This document shows positions 46,646 through 57,291 of a DNA stretch of 64,000 nt, one piece after another. The stretch comes from Coenobita brevimanus (lineage: Eukaryota; Arthropoda; Malacostraca; Decapoda; Coenobitidae). Location: the NCBI GenBank assembly GCA_032717465.1, contig JAVRFU010003718.1, positions 1,384,926 through 1,448,925 of the forward strand. The letters are read 5' to 3'. Each line of letters begins with the position of its first letter. Position 1 is the stretch's first letter. The notes under the pieces are model-generated. The model saw only the letters and a list, made by a program, of their open reading frames with translations, made no database searches and was not told where the DNA came from. A program made the translations under genes and the position numbers.

Positions 46646-49163
46646 AGAGGTGCATGCACGTGGTTGGGGTCCTCTCCTTTCACTGATCCACCTGGTGAAC
46701 AAAACTACACCTTTTCTATCCTTAATGACCTAGAGTAGCTTGTACAGCACCCTACCCATATCCCTGACCGCCTTGGAAAGAGCTCCAACATACTTGATCT
46801 CTTCCTTACGACTAATCCTTCTGCTTACACTGTTAATCTTTTCTCTCCGTTGGGCTCCTCCGATCACAACCTTATCACCTTAACCTATCCTATTGCTCCG
46901 GTACGGCCTGCGGACCCTCCAAAAAAACGTCGTCTCTGGCACTTTGGAGCTGTGGATTCGGAGGCCCTCAGGCAGTACTTCTTTGATTTTCCCTGGAATG
47001 ATTATTGCTTCCATGGCCGGGAGCCATCTGGGTGTGCCTTGCGCATTACGGAGGTTATTCTCTAGGGCATGGAAGCGTACATTCCTTTCTCATATCCTTT
47101 GACTAATGACGAAAGCCTTGGTTTAATCACGCTTGTTCTAATGCTGTCCGCAACAAGGAGAGGGCCTATAAAAGGTACCAAAGCCAACCCATCCCTGAAT
47201 CACATCTTTTACACATTTCTGCCCGGAATTGTGCTAAGTCTGTTCTTTGCTCTGCTTAAAATAATTTCATCCGTACAAAATGCTCTCAACTCTCTAACTT
47301 GAACTCTTCCTGCTCCTTCTGGCACCTTGCCAAAAACCTTTCTAACAACTTTACCTCATCATCCTTCCCTCCTCTTTCTACTCTGATGGCTCTGTAGCTA
47401 TTTCTTCTACTGATAAAGCAGATCTCTTCGCTCAGACTTTCTCCTCCAATTCCACTTTAGACGATTCCGGTGCTGTTCCTCCCTCACTTCCCCCCACTGA
47501 CTTCCTCATGGCTAACATTAAAATTTCTTCAGCTGATGTATTTTCTGCCATTGCTGGCCTCAGTACTAGTAAGGCATATGGGCCTGATGGAGTCCCTCCT
47601 GCTGTTCTCAAGAACTGTGCTTCTGTGCTTACTCCCTGCCTAGGCAACTCTTTCGCCGTTGTCTGTCAGCTTGTACCTTTCCTTCTTGCTGGAACTTTGC
47701 TCTCATTCAGCCAGTCCCAAAGAAGGGTGACCATTCCCAACCCTCTATCGTCCAATTGCTTTAAACATCCTGTATCTCAAAAGTTTTCGAGTCAATTCTT
47801 AATAGAAAAATTTTAAAGCATCTTTCCTATCACAACCTTCTTTCTGATCATCACTATGGGTTCCGTCAGAGACGCTCCACAGACGATCTTCTCACCTACC
47901 TTTCAGACTCCTGGTCATCCTCCTTTCGGGACTTTGGCAAAAGCTTTGCCATTGCACTTGACATCTCAAAGGCTTTCGATCGAGTCTGGCATAAATCTTT
48001 AATTTCCAAACTGCCCTCTTACGGTTTCTATCCTTCTATCTGTGCCTTCATCTCTAGCTTCCTTTCTGGTCGTTCTATAGCCGCTGTTGCAGACGGCTAT
48101 CGTTCTTCTCCTATATCTATTAACAGTGGTGTTCCTCAGGGCTCTGTCCTATCACCAACTCTCTTCCTTTTATTCATCAATGATCTTCTAAGCTGTACAT
48201 CTAATGCTATCCACTCATACGCTGATGACTCAACCCTTCACCTTTCCATTCGATTCCCACAACGTCCATCTCAGCAGTTACTTCAACAGGCAAGGGATGA
48301 GGCTATGGCACACCTAATGTCTGACTTGGCTCGTATCTCTGACCGGGGTAAAAATAATCTGGTTGTTTTTAATGCATCAAAGACTCAGTTTTTGCACCTA
48401 TCAACCCGACAAAATCTTCGACGGGTATTCCCACTTATGTTTAATAATACTCAACTTAATCCTGCATCATCGTTGAACATGCTTGGGGTTTCATTTGCTC
48501 GGGACTTGTCTTGGAAAGATCATATTACATCTCTTGTAAAATCTGCTTCCAAGCGATTGGGTGTGCTAAGCCGACTCCGTTCCTTCTTTACCCCTCCACA
48601 ATTGTTGACTCTATTCAGAGGTTTTATCCGCCCCTGTGTGGAGTACAACTCTCATGTATGGGGAGGCTCCCCACATACTGCTCTTCTCAATAGGGTGGAG
48701 TCAAAGGCTTTTCGTCTCATTAACTCTCCCCCTCTTACTGATTCCCTTCAACCTCTGTCTTTTTGCTGCAATGTGGCATCTTTATCTCTTTTCTATCGCT
48801 GCTTCAATGGTCACTGTTCCTCTGAACTGTCTGCATGCATTCCTCCACTTCTACGACGGGCACGTAGCACCCGTCTAGCAGCAAACTCTCACCCCTCTTC
48901 TGTTCAACTCTCTAATGCAAGAGTTAACTGTTACTCCCAGTCCTTCATTTATGCAACAGGTCAACTCTGGAACTGTCTCCCTCTGTCTGTATTTCCTATT
49001 TCCTATGATCTCCAGTCTTTCAAACGCAGTGTGTCCAGGCATCTCAAAATGAATAGATCTTGAACTTGGCTCTCTCTCGTATTTTGTTTTTCTCTTGGAG
49101 GGAACAGTATTGCGGGCTCATTGCCTTTGGTTCCTTCTTCCTCACATAAAAAAAAAAAAAAAA
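46646..49163 (+). mobile_element. LINE-B (jockey-like) copy, degenerate
   Basis: Begins within the endonuclease ([43 protein letters not shown], where SDH is the catalytic motif), continues as linker and RT and ends with poly(A) at 49,147-49,163. RT motifs: KAYGPDGVPPAVLKNC, YGFRQRRSTDDLL, IALDISKAFDRVWHK, GVPQGSVLSPTLF, YADD (48,218-48,229), SASKRLGVLSRLRSFFTPPQ and a final open stretch at 48,305-49,063 ending SRHLKMNRS. Frameshifts occur near 47,080, 47,300-47,400, 47,650 and 47,750, and a TAG lies near 46,735. Non-functional, but it shares most codons with the copy at 27,029-29,019. Confidence 0.9.
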
Positions 49164-49619
49164 CTGGCCTTCCCTAGCCTTACTGTACGTCACATGCCGC
49201 CGCTACCTTGGCGACGGTACATCCTCATCACTGCTGCTCATTTCGTCTTCAGGCACCACGTAGTCTTTGTCCTCCACATCGTCATCAATTGGGGAATCAC
49301 TGTCGCCTGTGAAGGCGTCAAGGGCGGCTTGAATTTCGTCGCCAGAGAAGCCTTGGCGCCATGTCTGTGCTGGGTCACTGCTAACAGGTGAGTAACCGAG
49401 ACAAGGCCGCATGCGGGTCACGCGAGGTCGGGGAGTGTCCCCACTCAGCAGCGGGTAAAGGAAGGTGTCCCATGTATACATACCAAAAAACAAGTGCGAA
49501 ATTTGAAAAATGTGCAAATAAAGGACCTTGCAATTGCAAAACGTACGGATACATCAATGGGTGTCACCGTGGCAAAACGTGGTGACGTATCCACACGTCA
49601 ACGGGACGCTGTGGGTTAA
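49164..49619 (-). mobile_element. second piggyBac-type element, 5' fragment
   Basis: The outer end lies at 49,615 next to TTAA (49,616-49,619). On the minus strand the terminus reads CCCACAGCGTCCCGTTGACG with GACGT(G)/CGTCAC subterminal repeats. The minus ORF 49,203-49,517 is acidic and Ser-rich (FSGDEIQAALDAFTGDSDS, VPEDEMSSSDEDVPSP) as in N-termini of piggyBac transposases. The rest of the gene is missing where the LINE-B poly(A) begins. Its terminus differs from the element at 32,329, so it is another family. Confidence 0.65.
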
Positions 49620-51061
49620 GAGGTGTATTTTAACTGCTGTGAACTGACTCTTGGGAGAGAAATGTGGAGCTGTAAAAAGAGATCACCTACTCTATGTTGC
49701 TAGCAGAGAAGAGGTGCCCTGGCAACAATGTCAAACCATACCAATCTTCCTTGGTCCTGCTGCACCAAAGCTGGGATGTTGGGAGCCACACCCATCTTCC
49801 CATGGCCTGCGCTGTGGAAAATAAGCTACAAAAGGAACAAAAATCTAGGCCAGGTTAGAGTGAAAGGAGTACAGAGCAAACCCCAAAACCAAAATGGTTG
49901 GAATCATGAGTTTTGGAAAACAATTTTTTTTTTTTTAATGGAACTGTCATTACCATCAGTTATAAGTACAGGCAAACCCCAATTAATGGTACCCCTATAA
50001 GTCATACCCCAGAAAAGCAATGGGGGTAGAAATACCACCCTCAAATTTATTTCACGAAACGGTATCCTTGAAATCTGAAATATTGGGGTTTGCTCTGTAT
50101 AATCTATACTGGCTTGTCATGGGCACCCTCAAGCTATCTCAATCTGTTATTAACCTAGCTTCACTCCTGATTGTATTATTTTTGTGACCCTTACCACTAA
50201 AGAAACCAGACAGAAATGAGTCAATTGGAATACCAAACTTTTTTATTTCTGGTAGGACCTTTATTAAAAGTACAATTTATTCTACAATCTGACAACATCT
50301 TGAAAGTAATTTATCTGAAAAAGGGTAATAATGTGGCTAAGTACAAACTGACTTAAGTCCTCTGTACCTAAATCCCTACACTAACCCCACTTACACTACA
50401 CCCCGATGCTGCCGAGGGAGGCCTTCACACTGCTGCACTGATACAACAAGGTGATGGGGCTGCCTGATACATTCCTGTGGTGTGGCGTTGACAACAACAA
50501 TCTTTAGGCTACTGGGTTCATGTGTTATGAACCTCAGGTGGCCACAACGACAACAGTAATGGCAGCAGCAGCAAAAACCCAGACACCTACTCCCATTCAT
50601 CAGGGAAGCAGACTTGTCAGCCAATGTTTACGTCAGATTCCTGTTTGAATGAAGGGTTAGACATTTTAAAGTACAGGCAGCCACTAAAACTGTGAGAAAA
50701 ACTGAGATACTGGAAATGATAACAATTTCTACTTTACTTTAAATTGGTATAAACTGGCAAACAAGTTTTATGGAACTCTGATAATATTACTGTTCTTTAC
50801 TTTACTTCAAGATTTGTACTCAATTTTTACTTCAAAACTGCAATAATCATTCACGAACATTACGACTTGAAGGCAAAAAAACTGTAATGTACTTTAATCC
50901 AATATTTTACTTTAGGAATTAGTAACAATGATGAATTTAAAATGACTACTTTAATGAGGCCTGGCTGTGTCTCATCAGTCATGGAGGCTCCCCAACTCCC
51001 TTTCATTACAACTAATTTATATTCTTTATGGCTTTTAAACACTATTTTGTATGTTATTTAT
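49620..51061. other. non-coding unique sequence
   Basis: No ORF with a domain. A poly(T) run at 49,925-49,937. Nothing else recognised. Confidence 0.5.
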
Positions 51062-51137
51062 ACAGGGTAACAACTTGGAGGCAATTTGTTTATGGCCACC
51101 CCTTACAGGATTAAGGTGTCTGGCAACAGATAGAAGA
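51062..51137 (+). mobile_element. LINE-A 3' end, 75 bp
   Basis: ACTTGGAGGCAATTTGTTTA, GGCCACCCCTTACAGGATTA and AGGTGTCTGGCAACAGATAG: a severely 5'-truncated copy whose tail is followed at once by another LINE-A copy in the same orientation. Confidence 0.8.
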
Positions 51138-52025
51138 GTATGTATGAGGGTGCTAAGGCTGCAGTGCACATGGATAGCGAACCGTGTGAATTTTTCTATT
51201 TGAAAGTTGAACTGAAGCAAGGATGTGTCATGTCTCCATGGTTGTTCAACCTGTATATGGATGGGGTTATAAGAGAGATACAAGGTAGGGCAGTGGATCT
51301 TGGAGCGGCCCTAAAGAAAGAAGGCAGCATTTGAAAACTCCCTGTTCTGTTATTTTCAGATGATACTGTATTTTCAAGTCAAGGCAAAGGGGAACTGCAA
51401 GGCCTGATAAAAAAAGAGTTTGGGAGAATGTGTAAAAAACGGAATCTAAAGGTGAATGTAGGGAAAAGTAAAGCTGTGGTATTCGAGAGAAATGAAGTCA
51501 CTGAATGTCCAGTGAGGCTGAATGATGAGGAAATGAAAAATGAGAGTGCATTTAAGTACAGTATTTGGATAGAGTGATGAGTAAGGATGGAAGTCTGGAA
51601 GATGAAATGCTTGAAAAGGTACAACCAGGAAGAAAAGCTGCTGGTTCTCTGAAGGCAGTGATAAGAAATAGGGAAGTGAGCATGGAAGTAAAAAAGCCAC
51701 TGCATGACAACGTTGTGATACCAACTCTAACATATGGAAGTGAAGCTTGGACCTTGTTGGAAGGACATAAGTCAAGAATGAGAGCAATGGAAATGAGTTA
51801 ACTAAGAGGAGCATGTGGAGTTACCTGGAGACAGACTGGCCAATAAGGAAGTGAAAGCACACTGTGGTGTGGATGTGATAGAAAGCATTAGGCGAAATAC
51901 ACTTGAAGTGGTTTGGCCTAGTGGTGAGGATGGATAACAAGAAACTAACAAGGAGAGTGTATGTGAGACAGGTGGAGGGGGGGAGAGGGAGGGAGAGACC
52001 AAGGATGAGATGAAGCGGAGAGGTA
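51138..52025 (+). mobile_element. LINE-A copy C, first part
   Basis: 5'-truncated. It starts inside the RT at GAGTATGTATGAGGGTGCTA and covers KQGCVMSPWLFNLYMDGV, the FADD region (mutated to LFSDDTVF at about 51,352-51,375), VMSKDGSLEDE, KAAGSLKAVIRNREVSMEV and the WFG block. Stops and frameshifts break the frame. At 52,025 it is interrupted at the dinucleotide TA of GAGAGGTA by Tigger-1 and resumes at 57,188. Confidence 0.88.
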
Positions 52026-52298
52026 CAGCATAATCTCGACTTTTGACAGAGGTCGATTCTCCAGCCACCACGCGAAATTTAAAACGTCAAAATTTAAACT
52101 GAATGTCTTATGGAGAAAATTAGTAGGGTTCAGCGGCTGGCCAACCTTGACTTTTAAAACCCCCTTTCTCACATACACACCCAAGTTAATGCATAGTAAT
52201 AATTAAATATAACCTAAATAAGTATTCCGCACTACATTACTCACCAAAATAGGAGGTTGCAGGTGGCTTGGGTAGATACTGGAGATCGAATGTGGGGT

Positions 52299-52301
<3 letters not shown>

Positions 52302-52391
<90 letters not shown>
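52302..52391 (+). repeat. (TG)n microsatellite
   Basis: About 45 TG units inside Tigger-1. Confidence 0.98.
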
Positions 52392-52393
<2 letters not shown>

Positions 52394-52744
52394 AATATGT
52401 CTGACCCTGGGCAAAGGCTTCAGGGCCAATTTCTCGGGGGCAGCTGCCTATCCCAGGGCCAAATAGTCCTCCTACACCTCCAAATGTTGGATGTACTTGG
52501 CCTCTCCAAGGAAGACACATCCAATCCAAAACCCACAAAATCAAAGTCCTCGTCCTCTAGCACATCCACATCAGCAGTTTCAGCATCTTCTTCCACGTTT
52601 TCCTCGATCGTGATGTAATAAAAATAATAATCTGGCCTTTTGTTTCTCAAAAGCGCCAGTTCTTCCTTTTGGGAATTCACTAGCGCTCGATACACATACA
52701 TTATTTTTACAATTACAAGCATTGTGACATTTCTTGTATATAAT
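52392..52744 (-). pseudogene. unidentified acidic coding remnant in Tigger-1
   Basis: A minus-strand frame rich in acidic residues (EENVEEDAETADVDVLEDED then FDFVGFGLDVSSLERPSTS) and, in another frame, a Cys-rich KKCHNACNCKNNVCV. By position it could be the far C-terminal tail of the Tigger transposase. I cannot assign it. Confidence 0.3.
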
Positions 52745-52780
52745 ACAAGCTACATCATATATACATGAAAGTGGCAATAA

Positions 52781-54663
52781 TTAAACCCTATAATCATCCG
52801 TCATAGTACCTCTCTCCAGGTCGTAGCATTTTGAAAAAGGAAAGGCTTTCAGCTGTCTCTTAAAGCATTCAACAGTAGAGAGTTGTCTTATGGACAATGG
52901 CAATCTGTTATACAATCTAGGGGCTCTATATGTAAAAGAACGATCAGAGAAAGATGACTGGTGAATGGCTCCTGGCTCATCAAGACGCAAGGAATCACCT
53001 TCACTGCGTAACATCACACCCGGGCGTGCCGACGGAAGTTTTAACAATTCAGCAAGATACTTCAATTCACCAATTTTAAGAACCTTGAATGTAATAAGAC
53101 ACAGTTTAAATTCAATTCTAGCCTTTACTGGTAACCAATGCAACTCAATCAGAAACGTGGTAGTTGAGGTTCTCGGGGGGAGACCAAAGATAAGCCGTGC
53201 CGCCCTGTTCAACACAGACTGAACTTTTGTTAGTATATTATTTGGAAGACCAACCCACAGTGAATCACAATAATCAACACGAGACAAGACCACTGCATGG
53301 ACCATTGTTAAGAGGCACCATCTATTCAGGAATTTTCTCACAGAGTACATATTTCTGATATGCAAGTTACACCCTCTTACAACCTGATTAATATGTTCTT
53401 TGTAATTCAACTTAGAATTAAAATAAACACCCAGATTTCGAACAGAACTGACTGGATGCAGCTGTGACACGCCAATGATCAAAGCCAGGGCATTGTCGGT
53501 GTCATCACCCCTTCTGTTTCCTCTGATGATGATGATCTCAGTTTTACCATCATTCAACTTAAGTTTCCTCTTAGCCATCCAAATCTTAATATCAGACATC
53601 AGAGATTCAAACTTTGTCTTAGTATCGTTGATATATGACATCTTAACATAGAGCTGGGTGTCATCAGCAAAAAAATGACAGGACACATCATGAGCATCAA
53701 GTAGAGATGATAAACTACTTGTGTAGATAGTAAATAGAATTGGACCCAAAACTGATCCTTGAGGGACTCCAAATAGAAGAGGAGCAGAGTCAGAGCTAGC
53801 GTAATTAACAACCACTCTCAGAGATCGGTCTGACAGATACGACTTAAGGAGCAAAAGGGCACTATCACGAACGCCATAAAAATACAGATCATCCAACAAT
53901 AGTTTATGATCTACTGTATCAAAAGTTGCAGACAGATCCAACAGAACTAGGAGAGAGGACATCCCGCTACAAGTGTTTGCCACCAAGTCACTCTGAATCC
54001 TTGTTAGTGCAGTTTCAGTTGAATGGTACTTTCTGTATGCTGAATGAACAACAGGAACAACTCTGTTGTGTTCCAGTAGTGGTAAGAGTTGATCGAGTAT
54101 GGCCCGCTCAATAATCTTGGATAAAAAAGACAGGTTAGAGACGGGATGATAATTTGTCATGCTCTCGACATCAAGGCCAAGTTTCTTAATTAGGGGCCTA
54201 AGCAAAGCACATTTCTCAGACTGCACAAAATTACTTTCTAAGAAGCATCTATTTATTATGTTGCAGATAAAGTCTGCAGCGTGCTCATACACATCAGGTA
54301 GTTGTGACATGTTACATGGATCGAGTGAGCAAAATGTTTTATTAAGTTCTCTGATGTAACATTTGAATTTGTTTACATCCAGCGGATGAAATGTTGAAAG
54401 CAAATGATCCCCGGTGCAACGTGGCTGGAAGTCAACTGAGTACACTTCACTAGGAGAACTGCTGTCTAAATCACTTCTTACGCGAGATATCTTATTGTTA
54501 AAAAATGGAGCAAAATCAGAAGCCAATTGTGCATCAGATAAAGAAGTTGGTTTAACAATTACATTCCTCCGACCTACCAAACTGTTCACAACTGCAGACA
54601 GTTTTTTTTTATCACCACCACATGAATCAACTTTATTTTGATAATAACTAGCCTTTTGGGCTT
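52781..54663 (-). pseudogene. LINE-D reverse transcriptase
   Basis: A frame of 602 codons from MNSLVGRRNV at 54,589 to the stop at 52,781. RT motifs: MTNYHPVSNLSFLSKIIERA, STETALTRI, motif A LLVLLDLSATFDTVDHKL, GVPQGSVLGPILFTIY, motif C FFADDTQLY (FADD at about 53,660-53,671), RNLGVYFNSKLNYKEHI, LHWLPVKARIEFKLCL. LHWLPV and TFDTVDH are usual in L2/CR1-group LINEs. It is joined to the endonuclease in the same frame, broken only by TAA at 54,662-54,664. Catalytic residues are intact. Confidence 0.9.
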
Positions 54664-55645
54664 ATACAGTGTGAAAGACTGCTCTTCTCGCAAAAACATA
54701 ATGTAAACGAGTTACTTCGGTCCGCTGCAAGCACCACTCACGTTCTGCCCTTCTACGTTGTCTACGCAAGGAATTAATGGATGGACCATACCACGGAGAA
54801 TCATCACGTACAGTGATTGTTTTTACTACCTCAGGACAATAATGGTCAAAAATTGACCTGAGCTTGTTGTTGTAAATATCAACCAATTCACCAGAAGAAA
54901 GACTTGAAGAATCGATGGAGTTTAAACGTTGATCAATTTCAAAACACATCAACTGACGGTCAACATTGTTGTAATTTCTGAACCTTATGACCTTTTTATA
55001 TGAAGGGGATTTCGGAACATCAAAACTAAGAGTGATCAGAGCATGATCAGAGATGAGGGGGTCAAATGAGTCAAATGAGTCAACCTCCACATCTGATATG
55101 CACCTACAACCAACAGGGGACAAGATCAAGTCAAGGACGTGTCCTGAGACATGAGTTGGATTACTCACATGATTGATAAAATTGTTGTGGGTGATCAACT
55201 CAAGGAATTCTGAAGAAAATGGTTTTGACTCTGGACTGTCAACCCAATAACTGAAATCACCACAAACAAGAAGTCCTCCAGGTTTAAGAGAAAACCCTTC
55301 AAGAAACTGCCCAAACTCCTCCATAAAACCCCGATCTCCGCCCGGATGACCTGGTCGATAGACAGTTGCAATTCTAATGGTGTTCTGATGGAAATTTATT
55401 AATACTTCCATAAATTCAAATGAAGATGGGGTCAGGTCTAAGTCAATGAGAGAAACGTTTGCAAAGTGCTGCCGAGTAGATGAGTGCTACGCCTCCTCCC
55501 GGATAGTCAGCAGCAGGCCTGGGAATACTAATAACAGAATGTGTCTTAGGCAAAGCATTACGAATAATATCAATATCAGACTCATACAACCAGGTTTCAG
55601 TCAAGCACAAAATGTCAAGCTCGTGCTGATTTAGGGTTTCATTAA
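54662..55645 (-). pseudogene. LINE-D endonuclease
   Basis: Two frames: 55,443-55,645 (HELDILCLTETWLYESDID, RPAADYPGGGVALIY, with the catalytic Glu in LTETW) and 54,662-55,411 (IRIATVYRPGHPGG, LLVCGDFSYWVD, HVLDLILSPVG, ISDHALITLSF). The usual GDFN is GDFS here. A frameshift lies at 55,411-55,443. The first residues of the domain (MGLLNIRSIHNKID) lie beyond Tigger-2 at 56,178-56,225. Confidence 0.85.
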
Positions 55646-55647
55646 TA

Positions 55648-56175
55648 CAGTAGAACCCCGGAACTCGTACACAATTCATTTCTGAAGGCTGTACGAGTTG
55701 CGAATTGTTCGAAAACCGAATAATTTTTTTCCATAAGAAACGATGTAATTTGCATTAATCCGCTCTTTACTATGGCTGAAACGGTAGATTTCGCCATACT
55801 ATAATGAATGGCAAGCTCGGAGACACGGGTTCCACTTTCAGACTTTGCAATGAGTTCTTTTTTCAGCTCAATTGTTGTTCTCATTGCTTTACTTTTAGCT
55901 CCAGCTGACTCACTAACCTCTTGGGGCCCATGATTATGTACAATTTTCTAACGAAAATACGTAATTCATCACAAAGTTTAATCGAGCCTGTATGACTGAT
56001 GCATAGCTGGCGGAAGACAAAGTCAGATTGGTGGCCATGTGGCACCTACGACGCCGCATCTCTTAGTGCGAATAACGGGTCACCGTACGAAAACTGGAGC
56101 GATTTTTGGGCGAAAAAGCTGTACGAAAACCGAGTTGTACGAGAAGAGAGGCGTAAGAATTCCAGGGTTCCACTG
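55648..56175 (-). mobile_element. Tigger-2, 528-bp deletion derivative
   Basis: Ends CAGTAGAACCCCGGAACTCG (left) and CAGTGGAACCCTGGAATTCT (complement of right), flanked by TA at 55,646-55,647 and 56,176-56,177. Reading from the right end on the minus strand there is a 5' region, a start near 55,930 (MGPKRLVS-like), then the helix-turn-helix TIELKKELIAKSESGTRVSE and LAIHYSMAKSTVSAIVK typical of the CENP-B/Tigger N-terminus. The frame then falls into the left terminal repeat. The catalytic DDE domain is absent, so it is non-autonomous. It is inserted in the LINE-D endonuclease. Confidence 0.88.
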
Positions 56176-56177
56176 TA

Positions 56178-56520
56178 TAGTCTATCTTATTATGGATAGA
56201 ACGAATATTTAAAAGACCCATCCTTAACTGGTTCAAGAGGGACGTAGTCAGTTTTTTTAATGGTCAAAATTGGTGTTTTCAATCAATCTATTCCTATGAG
56301 AAATCATGATTGGACAGTCTCTACTTGATGCAAAATGGGCAACCGACTGTGAATTTGAATTAGCATCTTGATGTCTTAAAGAGGAGCAGTTGATGCATTT
56401 GGGAGAATTTCTGTTACTACAATCCTTAGATTTATGGGCTCCAGCACAAAAGACGCATTTAGGTTCATCACTTTTCCTAGAACATCTCTCAAAAACATTG
56501 GCTAGAGGCTGTTCTGGGTG
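56178..56520 (-). pseudogene. LINE-D ORF1 C-terminus with zinc knuckles and ORF2 start
   Basis: The minus-strand frame HPEQPLANVFERCSRKSDEP, CVFCAGAHKSKDC (C-X2-C-X3-H-X4-C), CINCSSLRHQDAN and later HFASSRDC, a gag-type nucleic-acid-binding cysteine region, ends at a stop after IENTNFDH (about 56,270). The ORF2 start RMGLLNIRSIHNKID follows at about 56,178-56,225 and is cut by Tigger-2. The 5' end merges into Tigger-1 near 56,520. Confidence 0.8.
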
Positions 56521-56990
56521 GATAATCGTGGTCTGTTTATGTTGACATATGTTTTACTGTGCAGCTGCATGAAGGTTTTCTTCACTTCCTCTAATAAATT
56601 TGGCAGAGGGCTGTCTGGAATAGCTCTGGAGTACGGCTCAAAACCATTCTTCAGCTCAGTCACGGTCGACAGGATTTGAGACAGGTAACCAGCAGTTAGC
56701 TTTGGTGCTGGTTCCTCTTGAACTGCAGGCTCCTCCTCTTTGCTGCTCTCTGAGTCTTCCTCCACCATCTGCTCCACATCTTGTGCAGGGTCAAAGCCTA
56801 TCAGCTGCTCTCTCAGTGCCATTTCGCTGATCTCATCCACTTCTTCACCTGAACCTGTGTTTTCAGTGCTAGTACACTTGTACCAGGTCGTTGCTCCATG
56901 CTTGGGTTGTATTGGGGTGTACGGTAAAGTACAGCGAAAATTTGTCAAAATCAAAATGAAAGCACCTGTTGCACTGTTTACAGCCAACAC
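56521..56990 (-). pseudogene. probable Tigger/Jerky transposase C-terminal remnant
   Basis: The minus-strand ORF 56,502-56,990 is acidic: GSGEEVDEISEMALREQLIG, VEQMVEEDSESSKEEEP, then KLTAGYLSQILSTVTELKNG and FMQLHSKTYV. The acidic stretch followed by LT...L recalls the C-terminus of Tigger/Jerky-type transposases. It lies only about 200-300 bp from the element's 5' terminus, so most of the gene is deleted. LINE-D inserts right after it; the last residues of the ORF are LINE sequence. Confidence 0.45.
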
Positions 56991-57187
56991 GGGACTGAAA
57001 GCTAAATGAAGTCTGTAGAGGGCTGTGCAGTCACAAAATGACAGCTGCCAAGTGAAAATCGGCTTGTGTCGGAGTTTTTCCCGCCTCGCAGTGCATCGAA
57101 ATCGGCGATTTTCAAGTCAAAATTGGCAATGGGGTAGCACTAAATATGTTGTCGAAATTTGAATAATCGAAATTCGGGATTATACTG

Positions 57188-57286
57188 TATATGAGAGAAG
57201 ATGGTATCAGCTGCGGGGAGGGCAGCAAGATGGAGGGGGACAGGGCAACATGGAGGTAATTTGTTTGTGGCCACCCCTTACGGGGT
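57188..57286 (+). mobile_element. LINE-A copy C, second part
   Basis: TATATGAGAGAAGATGG, GGGGGACAGGGCAACATGGA and GTGGCCACCCCTTACGGG continue copy C after Tigger-1. It stops within the 3' UTR, before the GATA tail, where the full-length LINE-A begins. Confidence 0.88.
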
Positions 57287-57291
57287 AGGGG

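Larger units (their letters stand above)
52745..56520 (-). mobile_element. LINE-D, L2/CR1-like, interrupted by Tigger-2
   Basis: A minus-strand element with the end of ORF1 (zinc knuckles, 56,250-56,520) and ORF2 (endonuclease plus RT, 52,781-55,645 and 56,178-56,230). It is inserted in Tigger-1. The 5' end is truncated at about 56,520 inside ORF1; the 3' boundary near 52,745 is approximate because no poly(A) or clear tail is seen (only AT-rich TATATAATACAAGC). Tigger-2 splits the start of the endonuclease at a TA. Confidence 0.85.
52026..57187 (-). mobile_element. Tigger-1, pogo/Tigger-like DNA transposon carrying later insertions
   Basis: Terminal inverted repeats: left CAGCATAATCTCGACTTTTG, right (complement) CAGTATAATCCCGAATTTCG. 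Flanked by the TA duplication at 52,024-52,025 and 57,188-57,189. Removing the element restores GAGAGGTATATGAGAG, the sequence of the intact LINE-A at 60,330. CAG...CTG ends and a TA target are typical of Tc1/mariner-pogo elements. Its interior holds a (TG)n tract, a LINE-D copy and only C-terminal traces of a transposase, so it is an internally deleted derivative. Confidence 0.88.

Noticed and set aside
50391..50624. Cys-rich minus-strand ORF (CCCCHYCCRCG)
   Set aside because: No recognised domain, no start context or neighbouring exon; GCAGCAGCA-type repeat explains the Cys run.
52580..52777. Cys-rich segment KKCHNACNCKNNVC as a host metal-binding or CXC protein
   Set aside because: Too short, lies inside Tigger-1 next to the LINE-D boundary, and crosses element sequence.
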